The notes beneath the pieces are model-generated. The model ran no database searches. It worked only from the letters and a program-made list of their open reading frames with translations, and was not told the DNA's origin. Both the position numbers and the translations under genes were made by a program. A DNA stretch of 13,419 bases from contig PMDM01000478.1 in the NCBI GenBank assembly GCA_003155565.1, positions 770 through 14,188 of the forward strand. The letters run 5' to 3'. Numbering within the stretch: the stretch's first letter is position 1; each line of letters starts with the position of its first letter. Shown here one piece after another: positions 1-6,521 of this stretch. Origin of the DNA: Methylococcaceae bacterium. GTDB taxonomy: Bacteria > Pseudomonadota > Gammaproteobacteria > Methylococcales > Methylomonadaceae.

Positions 1-1
1 A

Positions 2-334
2 AATAGGATAGAACGCAATATTATCGTTACCAGCAAACCAGATGGTAGATCATTGCGTTATTTTGTACCTAGGGACTCCACTGTGATTGCCAATAATTTA
101 GTTTGGTCTACCGTGGGTAAAATTGCAGTAGATTATAAGGTACAGGAATTGAATAAGACTTTAGGCGGGGCTACTTGGACACAATGGACTTCACAAGGAA
201 TTGAAAAAGGCAGCATTGTGGCCGACCCTTGCGTGACCATCAGTAACAAAAAAATGATCACCTGCCCAGGGTCGCCTGCCAAAGCTATTGGCTTTAGCCC
301 ATTACCGACCGATATAGGTTTGATTCAGCAATAG
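2..334 (+). CDS. C-terminal fragment of an unidentified protein
   Basis: The reading frame is open from the left window edge to a TAA at 332-334, so this is the last ~110 residues of a longer protein. A TTG at 53 could be taken as a start, but the frame has no stop upstream and nothing favours an internal start. I do not recognise the family. The tail is rich in T, S, I and V, has no obvious membrane segment, and carries two cysteines 12 residues apart near the C-terminus (within DPCVTISN and MITCPGSP), which would suit a disulfide in an exported protein; that is inference. It is the only supported gene on the plus strand and converges on the glycosyltransferase at 417-1592, so it is probably not part of the polysaccharide operon. 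Confidence 0.55.
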   Translation, partial: NRIERNIIVTSKPDGRSLRYFVPRDSTVIANNLVWSTVGKIAVDYKVQELNKTLGGATWTQWTSQGIEKGSIVADPCVTISNKKMITCPGSPAKAIGFSPLPTDIGLIQQ

Positions 335-416
335 CGTTTATAAACAGGCTTTGTGATGGTTTCAAGCTTCAACTTGAGAATGTAAATAGGCAAACAGTGT
401 CTACTTGATCACAGAA

Positions 417-1592
417 CTACGATAACTTCTGCCTCCTGGCATCTTCATAAATCGCCATCAGCTCCGTATAATTTTGTTCTGCAGTGTATTTTTCAAGAAA
501 AGTACGTCTGGCATTATCGCCAAGTTGTTGTGCTTGCTGCGGATTGTCAAGCAGGCTTTTCATTTTATCGGCTAAATCGTCGGCATTGCCTGGTTCAAAC
601 AACAAACCGGTTTCACCGTCTTTAATAATATCCGCCATGCTGCCCAGCCTGGAGGCAAGAACAGGCAAACCATGGGCAAAAGCCTCGACCAACACCAACG
701 GAAAGCCTTCATACCATTCAGATGGCAGCACCAGAAAAGCGGCCTGTTGCATCAATCGACTGATTTCTTCGGTGCTTTGCCGACCTAATGCCGCGATATT
801 TTTTTTACCTGGCAACAAAGCCTCAAGCGGACCGGCACCTGCGACTTTTAACAAGGCTTGATTGTCCAATGACGACCAGGCTTTCAGTAAGGTTTTTATG
901 CCTTTCTCCTCGCTAATGCGGCCAACAAACAATGCAAAGCTGGGGGTTGTGGGGTTGGGACGGGCAGTTTCCTGTAAAGGATCGTGAACAAAATTCGCTT
1001 TAACCGAGATCTTATCAGCCGGAAATCCAGCCTCCACGAATTTGCTTTTAGCAAAATCAGTCAACGCAATAAAACGGTTGACCTTATGTTGCCAAGTACC
1101 TTGCTGGCGATGCTTTGCCACCATGTGTGCCACTACCAGGCTGCCCAGTTTTGAGCCTCGGTAACAACCGTACAAGGCTGCCTGATAAGGCGAGCCAGTA
1201 ATGCATTGCTCACAGATTTTACCGGCACGCATTAGCATCGCACCCGGACAAATCAACCGATAATTATGCAGAGTCTGCACCACTGGCACGCCTTCATTCA
1301 GACAAGCGTCATAAATGGACGGGCTAATTTGCGGAAAAAAATTATGCACATGAACCACATCAGGCTGGAAATGACATAGCTCTTCGCGGGCAATCGCCCA
1401 GCTGGAAGAGGAATAACTGGTAGCCATAGCGGTTTTGATTTTTCCGGTTAAACCCGTCGGCAGGTCTTTATTGTCGACACTCCACAATTCAACATCATGG
1501 CCTTGGTCGGCCAGCAACTTGGCTTCGGCGGTAACCACATTATCTTCGCCGCCGGCTTGTTGATAACGATTATGGACAAACAAAATTTTCAT
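417..1592 (-). CDS. GT4 family glycosyltransferase
   Basis: Predicted retaining GT-B glycosyltransferase (group 1/GT4), transferring a sugar from a nucleotide donor to a growing lipid-linked glycan at the cytoplasmic membrane face. The 391 residues are normal length for the family. The N-terminus (MKILFVHNRYQQAGGED) is the usual first beta strand and glycine-rich loop. Residues ~221-230 (LFVGRISEEK) are the start of the C-terminal Rossmann domain, and E295-x7-E303 (EGFPLVLVE) is the donor-binding EX7E motif. Between the two domains lies a cysteine-rich stretch: after HNYR come C115, C127, C130 and C143, a pattern recurring in a GT4 subgroup. It is the last gene of the cluster in transcription order, separated from the acyltransferase by 651 bp, so it probably has its own promoter. 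No good Shine-Dalgarno precedes the ATG at 1592. Donor and acceptor cannot be told from sequence. Confidence 0.9.
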   Translation of the reverse strand: MKILFVHNRYQQAGGEDNVVTAEAKLLADQGHDVELWSVDNKDLPTGLTGKIKTAMATSYSSSSWAIAREELCHFQPDVVHVHNFFPQISPSIYDACLNEGVPVVQTLHNYRLICPGAMLMRAGKICEQCITGSPYQAALYGCYRGSKLGSLVVAHMVAKHRQQGTWQHKVNRFIALTDFAKSKFVEAGFPADKISVKANFVHDPLQETARPNPTTPSFALFVGRISEEKGIKTLLKAWSSLDNQALLKVAGAGPLEALLPGKKNIAALGRQSTEEISRLMQQAAFLVLPSEWYEGFPLVLVEAFAHGLPVLASRLGSMADIIKDGETGLLFEPGNADDLADKMKSLLDNPQQAQQLGDNARRTFLEKYTAEQNYTELMAIYEDARRQKLS

Positions 1593-1630
1593 AGGGCAAT
1601 TTATATTAATACAGCGAGGTTGGGTTTGGC

Positions 1631-1643
1631 ACTAACCGTTAGT
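1631..1643. promoter_or_regulatory. 13-bp perfect palindrome upstream of GT4 gene
   Basis: ACTAACCGTTAGT reads the same on both strands apart from its central base (6-bp arms). It sits about 40 bp before the ATG of the GT4 gene that starts at 1592, where an operator could lie. No convincing -35/-10 pair is placed with it, so a regulatory role is only inferred. Confidence 0.25.
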
Positions 1644-1694
1644 AGTAACCAAAGATAATGTAATAATCAAGCTACGAAACTTTACGAACCTGAG

Positions 1695-1720
1695 AAGTGT
1701 AATATTTAAGTGTGGTATTT
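1695..1720. repeat. Tandem 13-bp direct repeat upstream of GT4 gene
   Basis: Two adjacent 13-mers, AAGTGTAATATTT (1695-1707) and AAGTGTGGTATTT (1708-1720), differ at two positions. A further AGTGTAAT follows at 1728-1735. They lie ~100-130 bp before the ATG at 1592, just past the end of the PIN-toxin remnant. They could be binding sites for a regulator of the downstream gene, or chance repeats in A+T-rich DNA. Confidence 0.3.
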
Positions 1721-1725
1721 ATTAC

Positions 1726-2113
1726 TTAGTGTAATCCTGCAAACGCAAAATTCGGCCACACACCTTGTGCTTTGCGGTAATAAGCTTGGTTGGAAGTGAT
1801 GAGGCTTGGGTCGGGTGTATGAAATGCAAGATAGATGTAGATAGCGTCGAACAGATGCTGACGAAAATGAATTGAGAGATCGTTGCTGTCTTATAAATTT
1901 CCGGCTCAGGTAAAGCGAAACTTTACGCTCAACAAATCCAATGGATCATCTTTGGCTTCTTGGGCCAGTAACGCTGCCACTTCTGTAATAATATGTTGCG
2001 GTGAGCAATAAAGTTTGCCCCGTGTCCACACCGTCCAAAATAGTCAATGCAAAGTAGGATCATTATATAGGTTCTTAAACAACCATTTGACAGCAATTCA
2101 GGCTCAAAATCAA
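1726..2113 (-). pseudogene. Decayed VapC-like PIN-domain toxin gene
   Basis: No intact frame exists, but the minus-strand translation, read mainly in one frame, follows the PIN-domain plan. Near 2097 it reads IAVKWLFKN, like the (D)xSxAVKWF start of PIN toxins. Near 2019 it reads LYCSPQHIITEVAALLAQ, with the second-helix glutamate. A neighbouring frame then gives FALPEPEIYKTATISQF (about 1919-1866). Back in the first frame are HLFDAIYIYLAFHTPDP (with the third acidic residue, ~1857-1807) and LITSNQAYYRKAQG (1803-1762), matching the LVTAD..YYRKA block of VapC proteins, before TAA at 1726-1728. In-frame stops (around 2046, 1908, 1893) and at least two frameshifts break it. The first catalytic Asp is not readable, and the fourth (TAD) reads TSN. 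Order, spacing and length (~130 codons) all fit a single PIN domain. It would have been an mRNA/tRNA-cleaving RNase and is now inactive. Family assignment is by eye only. Confidence 0.6.
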
Positions 2114-2247
2114 AGGCGGCCTTTTTTCTGTGCTGAGCGAAATTCTTCATCGGTAATTGTTAGGGCATGCTTGCGTCGTTCTAGCTTTCTTCCAATTGCA
2201 TCGTAAATGCATTATTTACGCTGGGTACGTTCAACCGCTTCGCTCAT
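2110..2247 (-). pseudogene. Possible relic of the cognate antitoxin gene
   Basis: Directly upstream of the PIN remnant, the same frame gives MSEAVERTQRK, a TAA at 2212-2214, then IYDAIGRKLERRKHALTI and TDEEFRSAQKKGRL before TGA at 2110-2112. The segment is short, charged and helical in look, as small antitoxins are. Its terminal TGA overlaps a TTG at 2111-2113 from which the PIN remnant could have started, the overlapping arrangement usual in toxin-antitoxin operons. Its ATG at 2245-2247 overlaps the TGA of the acyltransferase gene. A run of six A (2122-2127) is also a frameshift hotspot: a shift there continues into AAFDFEPELLSN. I cannot place it in a named antitoxin family (it does not look clearly like VapB, Phd or RelB), and it could be chance open sequence. 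The call rests mostly on its neighbour. Confidence 0.3.
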
Positions 2248-3440
2248 CTGCTCGGGCGAATAGAGTGCGCATATGCCATTATTGGCCTCTCTATATTTAT
2301 GTAGGAGAGGCTTGCAAGCAGAACAACGACAATTCCCACTATTGACATCAGGGCACCGTATTCAAGGATACCCAATGCGGGCAAATTGCCATACAATTTT
2401 AATATAGAGAAAAACGACCATAAAACTAACCCGTGAATTAAATAAATTCCATAGCTTATGTCACCAAGCCATAAGGCTGCGCGTGTATTCAGAAATCCTC
2501 CAGCAGAAAAGCCACCAACGATTGCAGAGAAAAGGAAAATTGTTATAAATGTAGAGGGAGGTCCTAAGGGCTTTTCAAGCGCAAATAAAATAAATAAAGA
2601 GCCACCAGCAATCATGCAATAGTAAGGGTTCTTGAATAACTTAAGGAGACGAGGCTCTTTATATGCGTAGGCTATTAAGACACCCGCCAAAAAATTCGAT
2701 GCATGTAATGCATCCATACCACCAACGTGAAATAACCTTAGTAAAAAACAACTCAAAAGACCGATAGATGCCAAGAAAAGCATCCAGCGTAATGAAAAAT
2801 GCCTGGAGATAAAGTACAGTGTAGGTACAGCGAAAACATAAAAAATTACTTCATAATATAAAGTCCAATTGACTCCAGCGATTATGGTCCATGTCATTGG
2901 ATACGCATTGACATCTGGACGACCGAAAAAACAACCAAAGGATATCCATTGTATGAATTCAAACAGGATTATAACTCTTGGCTGAATTAGGTCACCCTGT
3001 GAAATGCAAAATACGATTACAAATAATATGAAAACAATTAGTGTATGTAGGGGAAAAAGCCTTGCAAATCGGGAGATATAGAATGCTTTCCAATCAATAT
3101 ATTTGCTTGTGGATTTGAGAGTAAATAAGAAGCCTGTAATCATAAAAAACAGGGCTACTGTTGTTTGCCCCAAATGATTTAGGAGCGTACTTTGGCTCCA
3201 TCCCCAGACCCCAGTCATGAAATATCCATACGAGGCATATGAATGATGGATAAAAACACCTGCTGCTAGTAAACCACGCAACCCATCCAAAGACCCATAT
3301 CTACCATCTGAAGTTGTAATGCTTTTTTTGACTGCACTGGATTTTGTAAGGAAGAAAGATAGCGTTAACATTATTGCATAAAGAATAGCTACATAGGCAA
3401 TTGCAAGTAATGGATAAGATTCAAGTAGCTTAGGTAACAT
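2244..3440 (-). CDS. Membrane acyltransferase family 3 (OafA/YrhL-like)
   Basis: Predicted integral-membrane O-acyltransferase (acyltransferase 3 family, PF01757) that adds acetyl or another acyl group to sugars of exported glycans. An extra N-terminal hydrophobic segment (residues ~10-32) precedes the family signature: SLDGLRG (50-56), the histidine pair H65-H66, ALFFMITGFLF (96-106) and RFARLFPLH (124-132). About nine more hydrophobic segments follow. The ~398 residues suit the single-domain form without a periplasmic SGNH domain. I chose the ATG at 3440 because AAAAGGAA lies about 8 bases before it; a TTG at 3461 would add only seven residues. The last few codons run into the decayed region and the TGA overlaps the ATG of the antitoxin-like relic, so the extreme C-terminus may not be ancestral. 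The gene is A+T-rich compared with the GT4 genes. It probably shares a transcript with the DUF268 gene 79 bp upstream. Confidence 0.9.
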   Translation of the reverse strand: MLPKLLESYPLLAIAYVAILYAIMLTLSFFLTKSSAVKKSITTSDGRYGSLDGLRGLLAAGVFIHHSYASYGYFMTGVWGWSQSTLLNHLGQTTVALFFMITGFLFTLKSTSKYIDWKAFYISRFARLFPLHTLIVFILFVIVFCISQGDLIQPRVIILFEFIQWISFGCFFGRPDVNAYPMTWTIIAGVNWTLYYEVIFYVFAVPTLYFISRHFSLRWMLFLASIGLLSCFLLRLFHVGGMDALHASNFLAGVLIAYAYKEPRLLKLFKNPYYCMIAGGSLFILFALEKPLGPPSTFITIFLFSAIVGGFSAGGFLNTRAALWLGDISYGIYLIHGLVLWSFFSILKLYGNLPALGILEYGALMSIVGIVVVLLASLSYINIERPIMAYAHSIRPSR

Positions 3441-3519
3441 TAAGTAATTCCTTTTAAACAAGATGGTTCGTGAATATTAGATAAGTGATTTAGGCCAGCC
3501 TTTTGCGCTTTCTTATGAT

Positions 3520-4326
3520 TCAGATTTTTGTCATTTCTAAAATACCGCAGCCATAAATGCAGTTAAAGTTATTATTAACTTCACTATCAGTTAGCATAGC
3601 ATTTTCATGGAGGTCACCTTTGTTATCCACATACGAGAACTGATCAATCTTAAATTTATCGTTAAAACACTCCAGCAAATAACTGACAGAAAAAACCCGA
3701 TGGGCGTTGAATTCAATTCTTTGTGGACCTATCGGAACTGAAAAATAGAGCTTGCCACCTTTTTTAAGTATTTTCCATAAATTCTCTATTCCAAGCAGGT
3801 AGCCATCGTAATTGACGGGATCTCCGTATCTACCTAAGCCAAAGTGCTCCATGGCATGTAAGCATGACAACGAATCGCAATAATCTACGAGCGTATCATC
3901 AATCGGCGTCATTAGGTCAGCCTGCTTAAAGCTAATGTTCGTTACCGTGTTAGATAGGTGACGAATATCCAGTACTTCAATAGATCGGTATGAAGCCACA
4001 TGTGCAACAAAACCATCCACTCTTGAGCCAATATCTACATGAACAAGCGGATTATTTAGAAAAATTTTTCTTGCTACCAGCAGATCCTGATGAAAGTAAT
4101 CACCCTTGGCAGTGCCGCTTTCTGAGTATCGCTCTTTAAGACAGGGGAAAAACTTACCGAATGGAAATTCCTTTGATGCTGATAACTTCTGGTTTTTTAG
4201 CGTTTGCAGATCCCGAAAATAGGGTGGTAAACCTCTTATTGTTTCAATGGTTTTGAGAGGATCAAACCCGAAGAGCACTGACAAATCGTAGATTGTTCGG
4301 AGCGTTTTTTTTATTTTAGCGTTCAT
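3520..4326 (-). CDS. DUF268 family protein, methyltransferase-like
   Basis: The 268 residues match what I know of the DUF268 family (PF03269), named from nematode proteins but also found in bacterial polysaccharide loci; no biochemical role is known to me. The core looks like a class I SAM-methyltransferase fold. HVDIGSRVDGFVAHV (96-110) stands where motif I would be, EVLDIRHL (117-124) resembles the acidic strand-2 motif, and LVDYCDSLSCLHAMEHF (146-162) resembles motif IV with the following helix. LYFSVPIGPQRIEFNAHRVF (193-212) is a strongly family-like block. Motif I reads DIGSRVDG, not the usual GxGxG, so SAM binding is inferred. The N-terminal ~50 residues are basic and lack a signal peptide; the protein should be cytoplasmic. 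Its place between a putative glycosyltransferase and an acyltransferase suggests a glycan-modifying role such as sugar O-methylation. Family assignment is from memory of the motif pattern. Confidence 0.8.
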   Translation of the reverse strand: MNAKIKKTLRTIYDLSVLFGFDPLKTIETIRGLPPYFRDLQTLKNQKLSASKEFPFGKFFPCLKERYSESGTAKGDYFHQDLLVARKIFLNNPLVHVDIGSRVDGFVAHVASYRSIEVLDIRHLSNTVTNISFKQADLMTPIDDTLVDYCDSLSCLHAMEHFGLGRYGDPVNYDGYLLGIENLWKILKKGGKLYFSVPIGPQRIEFNAHRVFSVSYLLECFNDKFKIDQFSYVDNKGDLHENAMLTDSEVNNNFNCIYGCGILEMTKI

Positions 4327-4390
4327 TTTGACGGGTCTCTTCTTAAGGTTAGGCTATCTGTCTTTTTGAAAAACAGTCTAGTCTTGGACA

Positions 4391-4420
4391 TGTATCTGTG
4401 ATGGTGTACGTTTTAGTCAA
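4391..4420 (-). promoter_or_regulatory. Weak promoter candidate upstream of DUF268 gene
   Basis: On the minus strand TTGACT (4420-4415) matches five of six bases of the sigma-70 -35 box. GATACA (4396-4391) sits 18 bases on as a poor -10 (three of six). It lies ~65-95 bp before the ATG at 4326, in the 217-bp gap, so a start for the DUF268-acyltransferase pair is possible. The -10 is too weak for confidence. Confidence 0.2.
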
Positions 4421-4437
4421 TGGTGGCTTTTCGAGGT

Positions 4438-4514
4438 AAGTGCTGAATAAGTTGTATGAGCTTCGTGTAAAAAAGTTTTCTCGCTTTACTAAAATGACAA
4501 TTTATTCAGTACTT
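4438..4514. repeat. 77-bp inverted repeat with 18-bp arms
   Basis: AAGTGCTGAATAAGTTGT (4438-4455) is the reverse complement of ACAATTTATTCAGTACTT (4497-4514) at 16 of 18 positions. Both differences become G.U pairs in plus-strand RNA, but A.C mismatches in the minus-strand transcript of the neighbouring genes. A short inner GTAAA/TTTAC pairing lies in the 41-nt loop. It starts 30 bp beyond the stop of the gene at 4544-5335, a position fit for an RNA 3' structure, but it lacks the T-run of an intrinsic terminator. It could also be a tiny element with terminal inverted repeats; I see no target-site duplication. Confidence 0.55.
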
Positions 4515-4543
4515 CCAATGCATCCTTCCACTCATTTATTGGG

Positions 4544-5335
4544 TTAAATTAATGACCTTAACCGATCATAGAGCCTATTGATAAAAGGCCGCTTCTTTGG
4601 CTTTTTAGCCGTGCTGTCATAAAATCCGCGAAGGCTAAAATCGACTTCTATACCATGTTTTGCAAACAAGGATTCCACTATTTGTCGTTCCCATTGGCCG
4701 GAAACCACCCCTGTGGGGGTGTAAGGAAATATTTCAGAGTCGGGCTTTGAAAACTGGTCTCTATTGACGCATAAAACTTTTTCTTTCTTGCGTCGCGCTC
4801 GGGCAGAGCCGAATGCCTCCAGTTGCCAGGGGCTTTCATGCAAACGGACATGGTCGCGTAACGCTGACTTGCGCCAAAGTCCGGCCTGAAGAGCAATACG
4901 ATATTTCGCGTGGTGATCGACCTCCCACAGCAAAGGATTTTGTGATGGATGCCAAGGCCCTGAACCGCCGCATTCCATAATGCGTATGACATCGGCACGG
5001 CCCGCACGCATTTCCTCTAAAAATGTTTTAATCAGATCCTCTCGCACAGGCCCCTCCAAAAAATAGTCTTCCTGCAAATAAAACAGGTAGGGTGTTTCTA
5101 TAGCATCAAGGCTACGAGCTAAACATTCGCTCCAGGTAAGTCGGCGAGTTTCACCAACGGCAACTTTAGAACACTGAATATCAAGACCATCAAACTGAAA
5201 ATCCTTGGTTTCCGTGTTCAGAACAATGGGATAGGGGCAATCCGGCCAATAGCCCTGGAAAAGCGTAAAAAAGGGAATCCAGCAATCTTCAAAATTGTCA
5301 GAGGTGTTGACGAAAATAGTTAGGTCTCTCATCAT
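4544..5335 (-). CDS. Putative GT-A-like glycosyltransferase, family unclear
   Basis: This 263-residue soluble protein looks like a GT-A glycosyltransferase, though I cannot place it in a numbered family. The N-terminus (DLTIFVNTSDNF, residues 4-15) resembles the first beta strand and donor loop. TPYLFYLQEDYFLEG (81-95) resembles the strand ending in a metal-binding DxD-type motif, here QED at 88-90. Further on, IALQAGLWRK and LHESPWQLEAFGSAR hold a Trp/Glu-rich pattern that fits an acceptor or catalytic region. There is no signal peptide or membrane segment; the C-terminal tail is basic. Tandem ATGs (5335, 5332) start it without a clear Shine-Dalgarno; AGG is ~12 bases upstream. The role, sugar addition to the same glycan, is inferred from its neighbours. 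It could instead be a nucleotidyl- or phosphotransferase with a similar fold. Confidence 0.65.
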   Translation of the reverse strand: MMRDLTIFVNTSDNFEDCWIPFFTLFQGYWPDCPYPIVLNTETKDFQFDGLDIQCSKVAVGETRRLTWSECLARSLDAIETPYLFYLQEDYFLEGPVREDLIKTFLEEMRAGRADVIRIMECGGSGPWHPSQNPLLWEVDHHAKYRIALQAGLWRKSALRDHVRLHESPWQLEAFGSARARRKKEKVLCVNRDQFSKPDSEIFPYTPTGVVSGQWERQIVESLFAKHGIEVDFSLRGFYDSTAKKPKKRPFINRLYDRLRSLI

Positions 5336-5475
5336 TAAGTTTCGGCCTGTGTGTTCAATAAATTGGTGGGTGGATAGTTATATTGGGCGTTTGTGTAATT
5401 CCTAGCATTGAATCTACTCGAGCTATTCAGTAATTTTTTCAATTTAAGTAAGAACGTGCAACTGTTTTTAAAAGC

Positions 5476-5572
5476 CGTCATTCAGGCAGGGATTGCCGGA
5501 ATCCAGGCTCCATGGATGGCTCGGAGCTTGCCGTCCATGGCATTGGATACCCGCTTCCCGGCGGGTATGACG
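5476..5572. repeat. 97-bp nested palindromic repeat (MITE/REP-like)
   Basis: The element begins CGTCATTC and ends GTATGACG. Its outer arms (5476-5505 and 5544-5572) are imperfect inverted repeats containing GGAATCCA and TGGATACC. Its inner arms CCATGGATGGC (5510-5520) and GCCGTCCATGG (5530-5540) pair at 10 of 11 positions around a 9-nt loop. A T-run follows at 5575-5581. This CGTCATTC...GGAATCC...GGATxCCCGC layout is typical of short palindromic intergenic repeats scattered through many proteobacterial genomes. Placed between the methyltransferase (ending 5663) and the next gene, it could fold in RNA as a partial terminator or mRNA-end stabiliser. The rest of the gap 5336-5662 shows nothing I can support. 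Confidence 0.7.
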
Positions 5573-5662
5573 CATTTTTTTGCTTCAGTTTCTAATCAAG
5601 TTCTCTAATTATGTTTTTAAATCAGTTTTGCATTTTTACTTATATTAGGTGTTGTAGAGTAT

Positions 5663-6439
5663 TTAATTTCTATTAAACTTTTCCATTGCAGAAATAATCT
5701 GCTCTCTCGACCAAAGGCACATTTCTCGCGGAGTTTCATTAGGTATAGTGTCTTCGATTCGATACAAAACATTTTCTTCGAAATGGTACGGTGCGGAAAG
5801 CAAATCAATCAACCGAAAACCCCCTGTTTTTATATCCTGATTGCTAAATTCTCCTTGATTTATGTAGGTTGTGGTCAGTAAGTACAGGATCTTAGAATCG
5901 ATAAAATTTTGAAGAAACAGTTTCGTGTCGTTGTAACTCAGGTGAAATAAACAATCTCTGCAAATCATCAAATCTGCCGCTGGAAGTTTATCCTTTGTTA
6001 TGTCAACATGTAAAAATTTTGTACTTGCATTTTGGAAGTTTGCGTTGTGTTCATCAATCAGCGGACGGACAATATCTCCACCAATGTAATTGACTTTGCT
6101 TTTTTCAAGAAAATGTCTCATCCAATTGAAATCACCACAAGGCGCATCAAATATGGTTTTAATAGAAAACTTTTCGAAAAGTTCAGGTAACTTGCTCCTT
6201 AAGTTTTTAGTCCCTTCAAGAGTTGACCCATTTCCGCTAACACTTTCAAAGTTCCCCCAGAGGTTATTGCGATAAATCGCAGTAAATCGATCTTCAATAT
6301 TTTGGAAGCTAAAAATTTTTTCCTCAATTTTTTGGTCGCGGAACATCTTGTTAAACAAATGTTTGCTTAACTTAATAAGGGTTCCAGTTACTCCAATACT
6401 TCTGATCGAGGCTATGATTTTTTTAATAATTTTTTGCAT
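5663..6439 (-). CDS. Class I SAM-dependent methyltransferase
   Basis: Predicted cytoplasmic methyltransferase using S-adenosylmethionine, probably acting on a sugar of the glycan. Residues 50-74 (DRFTAIYRNNLWG then ESVSGNGSTL) are a recognisable N-terminal signature of a methyltransferase group common in surface-glycan loci. IFDAPCGDFNW (96-106) is motif I, YIGGDIV (118-124) motif II, and ADLMICRDCLFHLS (155-168) motif IV. FRLIDLLSAPYHF (208-220) continues the core. I chose the ATG at 6439 (258 residues). A TTG at 6535 would add 32 residues of unlikely composition and overlap the upstream glycosyltransferase gene by 14 bp; neither start has a clear Shine-Dalgarno. The basic, mildly amphipathic N-terminal 30 residues may touch the membrane. 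The gene is A+T-rich, unlike the glycosyltransferase just upstream, suggesting separate origin. Confidence 0.85.
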   Translation of the reverse strand: MQKIIKKIIASIRSIGVTGTLIKLSKHLFNKMFRDQKIEEKIFSFQNIEDRFTAIYRNNLWGNFESVSGNGSTLEGTKNLRSKLPELFEKFSIKTIFDAPCGDFNWMRHFLEKSKVNYIGGDIVRPLIDEHNANFQNASTKFLHVDITKDKLPAADLMICRDCLFHLSYNDTKLFLQNFIDSKILYLLTTTYINQGEFSNQDIKTGGFRLIDLLSAPYHFEENVLYRIEDTIPNETPREMCLWSREQIISAMEKFNRN

Positions 6440-6521
6440 AATGTTATTGGATGACTGTTGAAGGGGAAATTTCAAAGACTTATTTTGAAGTTCAATAAAA
6501 CAATGGAATCTAAGGCTAATT

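Noticed and set aside
350..400. Small hairpin (TCAAG...CTTGA) between the convergent genes, as a bidirectional terminator
   Set aside because: The stem is only about 5 bp with wobble extension and there is no T-run on either side.
1916..1927. CGAAACTTTACG, repeated at 1675-1686
   Set aside because: A 12-bp direct repeat in A+T-rich intergenic DNA 241 bp apart, without extension; compatible with chance or with a small old duplication, no function supported.
1929..2150. Minus-strand 73-codon open frame starting MKNFAQHRKK
   Set aside because: It mixes frames of the decayed toxin-antitoxin region; its protein has no coherent family pattern, while the overlapping frame carries PIN-like blocks. 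Treated as part of the pseudogene.
4358..4376. CTGTC-TTTTT / AAAAACAG hairpin before the DUF268 gene
   Set aside because: Short, A-T only in the centre, with a bulge and a one-base loop; no evidence it forms or regulates.
5408..5608. Plus-strand open frame across the palindromic repeat
   Set aside because: Its coding content is largely the repeat itself and it has no protein-like pattern or ribosome binding site.
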